This document shows positions 1 to 6,437 of a stretch of DNA of 18,543 bases, piece by piece. Below the pieces are notes generated by a model, which was not told the origin of the DNA, made no database searches, and worked only from the letters and a program-made list of their open reading frames with translations. The position numbers and the translations under genes were made by a program. Positions within the stretch are counted from its first letter, which is position 1; the number at the start of each line of letters is the position of its first letter. Source of the DNA: a bacterium (GTDB taxonomy: Bacteria > Bacteroidota > Bacteroidia > Cytophagales > Thermonemataceae); the NCBI GenBank assembly GCA_025362415.1, contig JANYGM010000135.1, positions 1 to 18,543 of the forward strand, given 5' to 3'.

Positions 1-220
1 CTTTTTCATTATCTTTTTTGATAAAAAAGTAGATAGCAATACACAAATTAACAAGTAATTGTAGAGATAATACAAAGAAACACGCAAATGCAAATAAGAT
101 AGCATCTTCATATCCGTGTCTGCTGACATCATCAGTCATAAACATCAAAAAACCTGTTATGACTAGGTTGATAGCAACATTAACAAGGATAATAGGGTAT
201 TTTTGCATAATTGGGAACAT
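1..220 (-). CDS. Small membrane protein, C-terminus cut by window edge
   Basis: An open frame on the minus strand starts at ATG 220-218 and runs off the left edge after about 73 codons, so the stop is not seen. The visible product begins MFPIMQKYPIILVNVAINLV and has two hydrophobic stretches, about residues 9-28 and 42-68, separated by a charged loop (DDVSRHGYED). That pattern suggests a small integral membrane protein with at least two helices. A second possible start is at 208-206. I do not recognise the family. It sits beyond a strong terminator (266-298), so it is probably a separate transcription unit from the DUF3467 gene. Hydrophobic character and an uninterrupted frame are the only support that it is a gene. 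Confidence 0.55.
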   Translation of the reverse strand, partial: MFPIMQKYPIILVNVAINLVITGFLMFMTDDVSRHGYEDAILFAFACFFVLSLQLLVNLCIAIYFFIKKDNEK

Positions 221-265
221 AGTGAAGTTGTTTTTTGATTAGGGGAAAGGATTTATTTCAAAACA

Positions 266-298
266 AAACACGCTTTTAAGTTTCTCAAAAGCGTGTTT
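266..298 (-). terminator. Hairpin terminator after the DUF3467 gene
   Basis: AAACACGCTTTT (266-277) pairs perfectly with AAAAGCGTGTTT (287-298), giving a 12-bp stem and 9-nt loop. It lies 20 bases past the stop of the minus-strand gene 319-612, and a T-rich run follows on the minus strand. It fits an intrinsic terminator. Confidence 0.8.
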
Positions 299-318
299 AA
301 AGTATTTTTATTGATGTT

Positions 319-612
319 TTAACGACCAAATGGAGGGTTTTTATCTTCTGGAAACTTGATTTCTCCAAATTGCGTTTCATAGTGTGCTATATTTTCTTTT
401 AGCGCAAGCATAAGCCTTTTTGTGTGTTCTGGTGCAACAAGTATTCTAGCACGCACTTTTGCCTTTGGCGTATTCGGCAACAAATGGATAAAATCCAAGA
501 CAAATTCACTTCCTGTATGCGTTACGAGGGCAACATTAGAGTAAACACCATCTACAATATTCTCTGGAATATCAATAGTAATCTGATTTTCGTTTTTGTT
601 ATTTTGATTCAT
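319..612 (-). CDS. DUF3467 family protein
   Basis: A 97-residue soluble protein starting MNQNNKNENQ. The centre reads VYSNVALVTHTGSEFVLDF, then FIHLLP and KAKVRARILVAPEHTKRLM, the conserved core of DUF3467 proteins, small cytosolic proteins common in Bacteroidota whose function is not established. Length is normal for the family. The open frame extends 40 codons upstream, but that extension is just a translated heptamer array (HTSYIIHH pattern), so the ATG at 612-610 is chosen; an A/T-only stretch precedes it and no clear ribosome binding site is visible. It lies downstream of slyD on the same strand, with 168 bases between, and ends at a terminator. Family call by eye is confident; no function is inferred. 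Confidence 0.85.
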   Translation of the reverse strand: MNQNNKNENQITIDIPENIVDGVYSNVALVTHTGSEFVLDFIHLLPNTPKAKVRARILVAPEHTKRLMLALKENIAHYETQFGEIKFPEDKNPPFGR

Positions 613-620
613 CTTTTTTT

Positions 621-690
621 TGATGTATGATGTGTGATGTATGATGTGTGATGTGTGATGTATGATGTATGAGGTATGAGGTGTGATGTG
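621..690 (+). repeat. Ten-copy heptamer array, TGATGTR
   Basis: Ten uninterrupted 7-bp units fill 621-690: TGATGTA/TGATGTG with two TGAGGTR variants. The array starts 9 bases from the DUF3467 start codon, so it should lie in the 5' leader of that gene. It faces the inverted array at 719-781 across a 28-base core. Confidence 0.95.
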
Positions 691-718
691 TTGTATTTTG
701 ATATAGAGAAATGTATTT

Positions 719-781
719 ATATCATACTTCATATATCATACATCATATATCATACATCATACATCATACTTCATATATCAT
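719..781 (-). repeat. Nine-copy heptamer array, inverse of the 621-690 array
   Basis: Nine 7-bp units (ATATCAT, ACATCAT, ACTTCAT on the plus strand; TGATGTA-like on the minus strand). On the minus strand the slyD stop TGA (783-781) is directly followed by TGATATA, TGAAGTA, TGATGTA and so on. The core between the two arrays carries ATGTATTT (711-718). Confidence 0.95.
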
Positions 782-1281
782 CAATGGTGGTGGTGTCCGC
801 CTTCTCCGTGAACGTGTCCGTGTGCTAGTTCTTCTTCTGATGCAGGGCGCACCGCTATTACTTCACCTACGAAATGTAAACTTTCTCCTGCAAGTGGGTG
901 ATTTAAATCTACTTTTACACTTTCTGCTGTTACTTCTGTTATTTTTCCTTGTAATTGATTTCCATCAGAATCATTCATAGGAACAAAATTGCCAACTGTA
1001 ATATCTATTTCAGGGAAACCACCTTCCAAAAACATTGATTTTGGGAATTCTACAAGGTTTTCATCATAACGCTCACCATAACCATTTTCTGGTGTAAGCG
1101 TAAAATCAAATTTATATCCCACTGTTTTTTCGTGAAGTTGTGCTTCAAAATGTGGTAAAAGCATACCTACCCCGTGAATGTAAGCAAGTGGGTCTTCTGC
1201 AGTTGCTTTGTCAATTATTTTACCTGTAGCAAGGCGCAAGTCGTAGCTCAAAGAAACTACATTATTCTCTGAAATAATCAT
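781..1281 (-). CDS. slyD: SlyD-type FKBP peptidyl-prolyl isomerase
   Basis: A 166-residue cytosolic protein. SlyD enzymes catalyse cis-trans isomerisation of prolyl bonds, act as folding chaperones and bind nickel or other metals through a His-rich tail. Visible here: the FKBP start VSLSYDLRLATGKIID (residues 9-24), YIHGVGMLLPHFEAQL (34-49), the turn PENGYGER (64-71), the insert-in-flap region to about residue 120, the SlyD signature NHPLAG (127-132) and a tail HGHVHGEGGHHHH (154-166). Length matches SlyD rather than small FKBPs. The frame continues upstream for 20 codons but only through a heptamer array, so ATG 1281-1279 is used. It has its own promoter at 1355-1385, whose transcript would include the array 1287-1328. 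It follows the DUF6913-like gene on the same strand. Metal binding is inferred from the tail. Confidence 0.93.
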   Translation of the reverse strand: MIISENNVVSLSYDLRLATGKIIDKATAEDPLAYIHGVGMLLPHFEAQLHEKTVGYKFDFTLTPENGYGERYDENLVEFPKSMFLEGGFPEIDITVGNFVPMNDSDGNQLQGKITEVTAESVKVDLNHPLAGESLHFVGEVIAVRPASEEELAHGHVHGEGGHHHH

Positions 1282-1286
1282 TTTTT

Positions 1287-1328
1287 TGATGTATGATGTG
1301 TGAGATGTGAGATGTGATGTATGATGTA
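1287..1328 (+). repeat. Six-copy heptamer array upstream of slyD
   Basis: Six 7-bp units: TGATGTA, TGATGTG, TGAGATG, TGAGATG, TGATGTA, TGATGTA. The array ends 6 bases from the slyD ATG and lies downstream of the slyD promoter, so it is in the untranslated leader. Confidence 0.93.
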
Positions 1329-1354
1329 TTTTGTCATACATTTTGAATTTCGTA

Positions 1355-1385
1355 CAAAAGTAATTATTTTTTAAGAAAAGTCAAA
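1355..1385 (-). promoter_or_regulatory. Promoter of slyD
   Basis: On the minus strand TTTG (1385-1382), a 19-base spacer, then TACTTTTG (1362-1355). This is an exact match to the Bacteroidota sigma-A form TTTG-N19-TAnnTTTG. The expected start near 1348 leaves a leader of about 65 bases that carries the heptamer array. Confidence 0.75.
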
Positions 1386-1444
1386 AGAATATTTTGGATT
1401 TCTTAGATATTTTTATTGGGTTTTGATTGCAGTAAACTGTATTT

Positions 1445-1479
1445 ATATCATATATCACACATCATATATCATACATCAT
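1445..1479 (-). repeat. Five-copy heptamer array at the DUF6913-like gene end
   Basis: Five 7-bp units (ATATCAT, ATATCAC, ACATCAT, ATATCAT, ACATCAT on the plus strand). On the minus strand the stop TGA (1481-1479) is followed at once by TGATGTA. It is the inverse of the array 1287-1328, and TGTATTT (1439-1445) lies at its inner edge. Confidence 0.93.
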
Positions 1480-2027
1480 CAGGCATTTATATAGCTATAA
1501 TTATTCACAAGCATTGTTTTTGTATAATGTATCATTTGCAAAATAAGCTCTACAGAGTCATTTTCACTAGAAGGCTCAACCATCAAATCATAAGAATTGA
1601 TATGATTTTCATCATATTTCCCAATTCTACATTTCGCCTGACTACGTTCCATAATAAAATCAAAAACAGGAAAAGGCTGCAAACTAATACAATAAAGGTA
1701 GTCAAAACGTCTTTCTACAAACTCATTGACCTGCAAAGAGCTAATTTGCCCTTTTACAATGTCTTTGGCAGTAAAAAAATCAAACCTAAAATCATAAGGA
1801 TTTGAATGTTTATCTTCAAAATATGCTAATGCTTTTACGTTTTTACCATCTTTTTTGAGAAGTTTTACAAAATAATTGATGGCTTTATGGTTGTCATCAT
1901 TGACATTACTAAAAAGCAAGCCAATTTCTTTCACCTCGTCATAATTGAGCGTTTCTCTATTTACAAAAAGTGGCGCAACAACTTTCTTGCCCACAACTTT
2001 TTGCACTAAGTCTGTTAATATACTCAT
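1479..2027 (-). CDS. DUF6913-like Bacteroidota protein
   Basis: A 182-residue soluble protein with no signal peptide or membrane segment. Features seen: GLLFSNVNDDNHKAINYFVK near residues 37-56, PYDFRFDFFTAKDI, then FVERRFDYLYCISLQPFPVFDFIMERS and CRIGKYDENHINSYDLMVE. The overall order (a short strand after a helix, a cytosolic Rossmann-like look, a late conserved RxG and DLM motif) resembles the DUF6913 family of Bacteroidota as I remember it; no role is known to me. The ATG at 2027-2025 is the only sensible start. It is first in the minus-strand series DUF6913-like, slyD, DUF3467, though slyD has its own promoter, so a single operon is not certain. The 274 bases upstream to the next gene hold no promoter I could place with confidence. 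Confidence 0.7.
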   Translation of the reverse strand: MSILTDLVQKVVGKKVVAPLFVNRETLNYDEVKEIGLLFSNVNDDNHKAINYFVKLLKKDGKNVKALAYFEDKHSNPYDFRFDFFTAKDIVKGQISSLQVNEFVERRFDYLYCISLQPFPVFDFIMERSQAKCRIGKYDENHINSYDLMVEPSSENDSVELILQMIHYTKTMLVNNYSYINA

Positions 2028-2270
2028 TTGTTTTATGTGTTTAATTTTAGGCGTGGTTTATGTATCTTTAAGCATCTTTGCAACATATTTTAGCTGGAAA
2101 TTGTTACGTAAAATGCAACAATTTTGTTACATTTGGTTGATAAAGTTTGACAAATATAAAAAATAAATAACACAAAGTATCATTAAGAAAAAACTAAAAT
2201 TTTTTTGATGCTTTTTTTTTATTAGTTTTAAGAAAAATTTTGAATGAAAGAAGAAAATTGTATTTCATTC

Positions 2271-2298
2271 CTAATTACTAATTCCTAATTACTAATTA
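2271..2298 (+). repeat. Four-copy heptamer array before the GHL10 gene
   Basis: CTAATTA, CTAATTC, CTAATTA, CTAATTA in tandem, ending 3 bases before the ATG at 2302. TGTATTTCATTC (2259-2270) lies directly upstream, the same TGTATTT that borders other arrays. Only one arm is present, though GAATGAAA (2242-2249) and TTTCATTC (2263-2270) form a small dyad. Confidence 0.9.
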
Positions 2299-2301
2299 CT
2301 T

Positions 2302-3930
2302 ATGTTTAAATATATTGCTTTTTTTGGTGTTTTGATATTGTTTTTGATGTTTTGTTTTGTTTCTTGTCAAGCGCAAAATGCAGAAGAGAATATCCAAAAT
2401 CAGCAAAAAAAGCGACAAGTTCCCTACAATCCTAAATATGACTTTAGAGGTGTTTGGCTAACAACGGTGCATCATATTGACTGGCCTTCACGCAGAAAAA
2501 TGTCTGTTGATGACCAAAAAAATGAATTGCTACTCTTGTTTGATACTTTTCAAAAGGCAAAACTTAATGCTGTTTTTGGTCAAATACGCCCTTCTGGTGA
2601 TGCTTTTTATCCAAGTGAGCTAGAATTTTGGTCTGAAATAGTATCAGGAAAGCAAGGAAAACCACCTACCCCCTACTACGACCCAACAGCAATGATGGTA
2701 GAAGAGGCGCACAACCGCAATATGGAGTTTCACGCTTGGTTTAACCCCTATCGTGCCGTTACTAATCTTAGTTGGAGTGATGTTCACCCACAACATCTTA
2801 CCAAATTGCACCCAGAATGGTTTTTTGACTATGGTGGGCGCAGGTTTTTTAATCCTGGAGTGCCAGAAGTGCGAGCGCACATTGTAGCAGTTATTGTTGA
2901 TGTGATAAAACGCTATGATGTTGATGGCGTGCATTTTGATGACTACTTTTATCCTTACAAAATCAATGGAGAAACCCTAAAAGATGATGAAACTTACCAA
3001 AAATATGGTAAAGTTTTTGGCTCAAAAGAAGAATGGAGGCGCAATAATATTGATATGCTTGTAAAATCTGTTCACGATAGTTTGCAAAAATACAAACCAC
3101 ATATTAAGTTTGGCGTTAGTCCTGTGGGTGCTTGGCGCAACAAAGATATTGATGTTCGTGGCTCAAATACTCGTGTAGGGCAACCTGCGTATGATTATTT
3201 GTATGCAGACACTCGCAAATGGCTAGAACTTGGCTGGGTGGACTATATGGCACCACAATTTTATTGGAGTACCAAATCCAAATATGGTCATTATGAAACA
3301 CTTGTGAATTGGTGGCACGACAACGCACACGGAAGGCATATTTATTCTGGGCAATCTACCATAAAACTTGGTGATACCGCAGATGATTTAACGTGGACAA
3401 ATCCCAATGAATTTGGTAGTCAGATGCAAATCAATAGAAAATATGAGCAAGTAAAAGGCAGTATTTTTTATTCTGGACGTAGTTTCTTAAAAAATCCTAT
3501 GCGTTTTGTTGATACTTTAAGCAATAATTATTACAAATATCCGTCACTTATTCCTGCTATGGCTTGGAAAGACAGTATTCCGCCTAATCAGCCTGATAGT
3601 CTGCGTGTTAAGCTAATGGAAGATGGCGCATTTTTGGAGTGGAACGCCCCAAAACCTGCGTCAGATAACGAAAAAGCTACTTATTACGTTATTTACCGTT
3701 TTGATAATTATCAGAATGAGAATGGAAATAATATAGAAAATCTAAATCTTCAAAATCACAAGAATATCATTGCTACCACACGTCAGACTACTTTTAAAGA
3801 CAAAAACATAGAACTTTCTCAAAAGTATTTTTATGTCGTCAGAGCGGTGGACAGACAACACAACGAAAGCAAAAATGCTACAAGTTTACTTTTTATTTCG
3901 GATAAAAAACTGTATTCTGGGAAACCCTAA
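2302..3930 (+). CDS. GHL10 family lipoprotein (YngK-like glycosidase-related)
   Basis: A 542-residue exported lipoprotein. Residues 1-22 are a lipoprotein signal peptide ending FVSC, with Cys22 the lipid site. Residues about 45-400 match the glycoside hydrolase-like 10 family (PF02638, YngK/DUF187): FRGVWLTTV (48-56), QIRPSGDAFYPS (94-105), MEFHAWFNPYRA (141-152), RRFFNPGVPEVR (180-191), DGVHFDDYFYP (208-218). The fold is a TIM barrel and the DGVHFDDY strand holds the likely catalytic acid; the true substrate of the family is unsettled, with peptidoglycan or other glycans proposed. Residues about 428-535 look like a fibronectin type III module (AFLEWNAP, YYVIYRF, KYFYVVRAVD). Gene stands alone, convergent with the aminotransferase gene through a shared terminator. 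The start codon follows a heptamer array and no Shine-Dalgarno is visible. Confidence 0.9.
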   Translation: MFKYIAFFGVLILFLMFCFVSCQAQNAEENIQNQQKKRQVPYNPKYDFRGVWLTTVHHIDWPSRRKMSVDDQKNELLLLFDTFQKAKLNAVFGQIRPSGDAFYPSELEFWSEIVSGKQGKPPTPYYDPTAMMVEEAHNRNMEFHAWFNPYRAVTNLSWSDVHPQHLTKLHPEWFFDYGGRRFFNPGVPEVRAHIVAVIVDVIKRYDVDGVHFDDYFYPYKINGETLKDDETYQKYGKVFGSKEEWRRNNIDMLVKSVHDSLQKYKPHIKFGVSPVGAWRNKDIDVRGSNTRVGQPAYDYLYADTRKWLELGWVDYMAPQFYWSTKSKYGHYETLVNWWHDNAHGRHIYSGQSTIKLGDTADDLTWTNPNEFGSQMQINRKYEQVKGSIFYSGRSFLKNPMRFVDTLSNNYYKYPSLIPAMAWKDSIPPNQPDSLRVKLMEDGAFLEWNAPKPASDNEKATYYVIYRFDNYQNENGNNIENLNLQNHKNIIATTRQTTFKDKNIELSQKYFYVVRAVDRQHNESKNATSLLFISDKKLYSGKP

Positions 3931-3948
3931 CAAGCAATTACAAAAAAT

Positions 3949-3991
3949 AAAAACATCAACTACAAATTATATTTTTGTGGTTGATGTTTTT
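3949..3991. terminator. Bidirectional terminator between GHL10 and rocD
   Basis: AAAAACATCAAC (3949-3960) pairs with GTTGATGTTTTT (3980-3991); the stem continues inward through one T-G wobble to about 18 bp with a 7-base loop. T runs occur at both ends, so it can serve the plus gene ending at 3930 and the minus gene ending at 4038. Confidence 0.88.
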
Positions 3992-4037
3992 TATTTCTAC
4001 ATTTTTATGAAGAATAACTACCTTTGTGCCAATATCA

Positions 4038-5291
4038 TTAAAATTCTGCAATTACTTTTTCAATAATAGCGCAACATTCATCTAATTGTTCCGCATTTAT
4101 GACAAGGGGAGGCGTAAAACGGATTTTGTCGCCGTGAGTTGGTTTTGCCAAAAGTCCATTTTCTTTGAGATTTACGCAAACGTCCCAAGCAGTTTTTCCG
4201 TTGGTTTCAATGATGTCAATAGCATTCATAAGTCCTTTTCCACGTACTGCACTGATTTTATTAGGATATTTTGCCATCAAATTTTGCATACGTTCTCTGA
4301 AAATAATGCCCATATTCATAGCATTTTCTGCAAGATTTTCATCTCTTACAACTTCCAAAGCAGCCACCGCAACCGCACAAGCCAGCGGATTTCCTCCAAA
4401 AGTAGAACCGTGTTCACCTGGTTTGATACAAAGCATAATATGGTCGTCTGCAAAAACAGCAGAAACAGGATAAACTCCTCCAGAAAGTGCTTTTCCTAAT
4501 ATCAAAATATCTGCTCTAACATCTTCATAATCAGCCGCTAACAATTTTCCTGTACGAGCAATACCTGTTTGTACCTCATCTATGATAAAAAGTACATTGT
4601 ATTTTTTGCAAAGTTCTGCGGCAGTTTTTAAATAGCCATTTGTAGGCAAATAAACGCCTGCTTCTCCTTGTATTGGCTCAATCCAAAGGCTACAAACATT
4701 AGGATTTTTAAGAGAATTTTCTAACGCAACAAGGTCATTATAAGGGATAATATCATATCCAGGCAAAAATGGTCCAAATTCATTAGTGGAAGAAACATCA
4801 GTAGAAGCAGAAATAATGCCCATTGTTCTACCGTGAAAATTACCTTGTACGGCAATAATAACAGCTTCATTTTTTGGTATATTTTTCTTTTGGTATCCCC
4901 ATTTTCTAGCAAGTTTTAGGGCGGTTTCATTGGCTTCTGCACCAGAATTCATCATTAAAACTTTTTCATAACCAAAAAATTCTGTAATCATTTTTTCACA
5001 TTCTCCCAATTTATCATTATAAAAAGCACGAGAAGTAAGTGTTATTTTTTGCGCTTGCTCCACCAAAGCAGCAACAATTTTTGGGTGACAATGCCCTTGA
5101 TTTACAGCACTATACGCAGCTAAGAAGTCAAAATAATGTTTGCCTTCTACGTCCCATACGTGTATGCCTTCTCCACGAGTGAGGACTACCTGCAAAGGGT
5201 GATAATTATGCGCTCCATAGCGGTCTTCTAAGGCAATAGCCTCTTTTGATGTAATCTGTGAAGTATTTTGAGAGAGAGTTGTAGCAAACAT
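4038..5291 (-). CDS. rocD: Ornithine aminotransferase
   Basis: A 417-residue class III PLP-dependent aminotransferase that converts ornithine and 2-oxoglutarate to glutamate semialdehyde and glutamate, linking arginine breakdown to proline and glutamate. Seen: GAHNYHPLQVVL (26-37), which is characteristic of ornithine aminotransferase; the PLP phosphate motif NSGAEANETALKLARKWG (115-132); NFHGRT (151-156); IEPIQGEAGV (204-213); IIDEVQTGIARTGK (236-249); and the Schiff-base lysine in ILGKALSGGVYPVSAV (K267). GEHGSTFGGNPLACAVA follows. Length is typical. The start at 5291-5289 is close to family N-termini. It is monocistronic as seen; a minus promoter candidate lies at 5577-5607, giving a leader of about 280 bases full of repeats. 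Other class III enzymes (acetylornithine type) are less likely given the N-terminal motif. Confidence 0.95.
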   Translation of the reverse strand: MFATTLSQNTSQITSKEAIALEDRYGAHNYHPLQVVLTRGEGIHVWDVEGKHYFDFLAAYSAVNQGHCHPKIVAALVEQAQKITLTSRAFYNDKLGECEKMITEFFGYEKVLMMNSGAEANETALKLARKWGYQKKNIPKNEAVIIAVQGNFHGRTMGIISASTDVSSTNEFGPFLPGYDIIPYNDLVALENSLKNPNVCSLWIEPIQGEAGVYLPTNGYLKTAAELCKKYNVLFIIDEVQTGIARTGKLLAADYEDVRADILILGKALSGGVYPVSAVFADDHIMLCIKPGEHGSTFGGNPLACAVAVAALEVVRDENLAENAMNMGIIFRERMQNLMAKYPNKISAVRGKGLMNAIDIIETNGKTAWDVCVNLKENGLLAKPTHGDKIRFTPPLVINAEQLDECCAIIEKVIAEF

Positions 5292-5299
5292 ATCTTTTG

Positions 5300-5334
5300 A
5301 ATTAGGAATTAGGAATTAGAAATTAGAAATTAGA
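5300..5334 (+). repeat. Five-copy heptamer array upstream of rocD
   Basis: AATTAGG, AATTAGG, AATTAGA, AATTAGA, AATTAGA in tandem, starting 8 bases from the rocD start codon. It runs directly into the inverted-repeat element 5330-5528. Confidence 0.93.
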
Positions 5335-5528
5335 TAACGACATTGATAAATTGTATTTAGCCCCAGAGGGGCAGTATATTTATAGAAAAATAAATGTATT
5401 TTGTATTCCGCTCCAGAGGAGCGACATATTTATAACATTATGATTGTTTTTATAGCCTTTTGATTTATCAAGGATTACGAAAAAACAAAACAAATTAATA
5501 ATGTCGTTATCTAAATGAAATACAATTT
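5330..5528. repeat. Composite palindromic element with GCCCC/GCTCC hairpins
   Basis: This fills most of the 384-base gap 5292-5675. TTAGATAACGACATT (5330-5344) is repeated inverted and perfect as AATGTCGTTATCTAA (5500-5514). AAATTGTATTT (5348-5358) is inverted at 5518-5528. Inside are two small hairpins of the same design: GCCCC-AGA-GGGGC (5360-5372) and CGCTCC-AGA-GGAGCG (5409-5423), each followed by a near-identical ATATTTATA tract. The hairpins look like a REP-type intergenic repeat common in Bacteroidota. No coding capacity was found. Confidence 0.8.
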
Positions 5529-5576
5529 TCTCATAAATTTCCGCTTTATTTTACTAATTTGCGTTGCAAAATTACG

Positions 5577-5607
5577 CAAAATTAAAGCAATAAAATAATT
5601 TTACAAA
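5577..5607 (-). promoter_or_regulatory. Candidate promoter reading toward rocD
   Basis: On the minus strand TTTG (5607-5604), 19-base spacer, TAATTTTG (5584-5577), an exact fit to TTTG-N19-TAnnTTTG. The dyad TTTGCGT (5558-5564)/ACGCAAA (5574-5580) overlaps its downstream edge and could be an operator. The distance to the rocD ATG is about 280 bases. Confidence 0.55.
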
Positions 5608-5675
5608 CAATTTTCATAACGAAAAGTTTGCCATTTATTGAAATAGTATCTTATTACCTATCTAAACAAATCTTA

Positions 5676-5882
5676 ATGAATTTTTTTAAGAAGAAAAAAG
5701 TAGAAGACAAAAAACCAGAAGAAGATAAAAAAGACAAAAATAACGAACAAAACAAAGAAATTGAATATTATTTCAATGAACAAGGTTATATGGTTTTTAC
5801 GGAATATTACCACAAAAAACGTGGGTATTGTTGCAAAAATGGTTGTAAACATTGCCCATTTGGATTTAAAAAAGGTATCTGA
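5676..5882 (+). CDS. DUF5522 family small Cys-motif protein
   Basis: A 68-residue protein whose first half is highly charged and Lys-rich (FKKKKVEDKKPEEDKKDKN) and whose second half carries the conserved DUF5522 block: IEYYFNEQGYMVFTEYYHKK then RGYCCKNGCKHCPFGF. Four cysteines (52, 53, 57, 60) form a compact CC-x3-C-x2-C cluster that would suit zinc or iron binding, which is an inference. The frame opens 16 codons earlier at 5628, but the family block and the run MNFFKKKK favour ATG 5676-5678. No role is known to me. It stands alone on the plus strand before the L28 gene, which has its own promoter. Confidence 0.82.
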   Translation: MNFFKKKKVEDKKPEEDKKDKNNEQNKEIEYYFNEQGYMVFTEYYHKKRGYCCKNGCKHCPFGFKKGI

Positions 5883-5944
5883 CAAGTTTCTAATAAACAT
5901 TTAGCTAAAAATAACATATTGGTAGAATATTTTTTGAAAATATG

Positions 5945-5976
5945 TTTGGATATATGCTTTTGAGTTCGTACATTTG
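5945..5976 (+). promoter_or_regulatory. Promoter of rpmB
   Basis: TTTG (5945-5948), 20-base spacer, TACATTTG (5969-5976), close to the Bacteroidota form TTTG-N19-TAnnTTTG. The expected start near 5983 gives a leader of about 125 bases. Confidence 0.65.
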
Positions 5977-6031
5977 CGTTCCAAAAATGAAGTGATTGGA
6001 GATAATTCTTTAAAATTAACCTAAAATTAAG

Positions 6032-6095
6032 TTTTAAGATAATTAGAGTAATCTTTACTTCACGTTTAAAATTGTTTAAATTGTTTATCTTAAAA
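6032..6095 (+). promoter_or_regulatory. Structured leader of rpmB
   Basis: TTTTAAGATAA (6032-6042) and TTATCTTAAAA (6085-6095) are perfect 11-bp inverted arms around 42 bases, ending 12 bases before the L28 start codon. The intervening bases carry GTTTAAA-type direct repeats. Pairing would place a stem next to the ribosome binding region, which could be an autoregulatory leader, as is common for ribosomal protein genes. No known leader class was recognised. Confidence 0.4.
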
Positions 6096-6107
6096 TAGTA
6101 GAATAAA

Positions 6108-6323
6108 ATGTCAAAAGTTTGTCAAATAACTGGAAAAAGAACAAGAGTAGGAAATAATGTATCAAAATCAAATAATAAAACTAAAAGAAAGTTTTATCCA
6201 AATTTGCATACACAAAGATTTTTCGTACCAAGTTTAGGTGAGTGGGTAACGCTACGTGTATCTTGCAACGCTGTTCGTACCATCAATAAAAAAGGCATAG
6301 ATGCCGTTTTGAAATTTGTATAA
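6108..6323 (+). CDS. rpmB: Large-subunit ribosomal protein L28
   Basis: A 71-residue basic protein. The start MSKVCQITGKRTRVGNNVS and the following KTKRKFYPNL, RFFVPSLGEWVTLRVS and RTINKKGIDAVLK are the full L28 signature, which binds 23S rRNA in the large subunit. Bacteroidota L28 proteins are usually several residues longer at the C-terminus, so this one is slightly short; the stop is followed by AT-rich DNA with no continuation in any frame. In many Bacteroidota rpmB is followed by rpmG and a DUF4295 gene, but here a strong terminator follows at once, so the gene is alone. It has its own promoter (5945-5976) and a dyad in the leader. Confidence 0.93.
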   Translation: MSKVCQITGKRTRVGNNVSKSNNKTKRKFYPNLHTQRFFVPSLGEWVTLRVSCNAVRTINKKGIDAVLKFV

Positions 6324-6352
6324 TTATTTATATATTTTTTCTTCAAAAATTT

Positions 6353-6399
6353 AAAACGCTTCTAAAACTATATTAAAATATATTTTTAGAAGCGTTTTT
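6353..6399 (+). terminator. Terminator of rpmB
   Basis: AAAACGCTTCTAAAA (6353-6367) pairs perfectly with TTTTAGAAGCGTTTT (6384-6398), a 15-bp stem with a 16-base AT-rich loop and a T run at its end, 29 bases after the L28 stop. Confidence 0.9.
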
Positions 6400-6408
6400 G
6401 GTTTACTT

Positions 6409-6431
6409 TAGCCCCCAGCCCCAAAGGGGAG
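6409..6431 (+). repeat. TAGCCCC-type REP-like repeat
   Basis: Begins TAGCCCCCAGCC and contains the small hairpin CCCC-AAA-GGGG. The same unit recurs inverted at 8867-8889 and 8910-8932, and in a shorter form at 13284-13316 and 13360-13387. Confidence 0.85.
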
Positions 6432-6437
6432 AAATAC

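Noticed and set aside
424..630. Plus-strand open frame opposite the DUF3467 gene
   Set aside because: It is a shadow of the minus gene with no family resemblance and a hydrophobic Phe-rich end made by poly-A/T DNA.
708..738. Promoter for the DUF3467 gene in the array core
   Set aside because: The downstream box TACATTTC has a mismatch and no TTTG lies at the right distance.
621..781. CRISPR array
   Set aside because: The units are only 7 bp with no spacers, and no cas genes are present.
711..980. Plus-strand frame with Leu-rich translation
   Set aside because: It starts in the heptamer array and runs antisense to slyD; the leucines come from the His/Glu-coding region read backward.
6108..6323. 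Frameshift truncating L28
   Set aside because: The protein is a little short, but no continuation of the family sequence is found in other frames downstream and a terminator follows.
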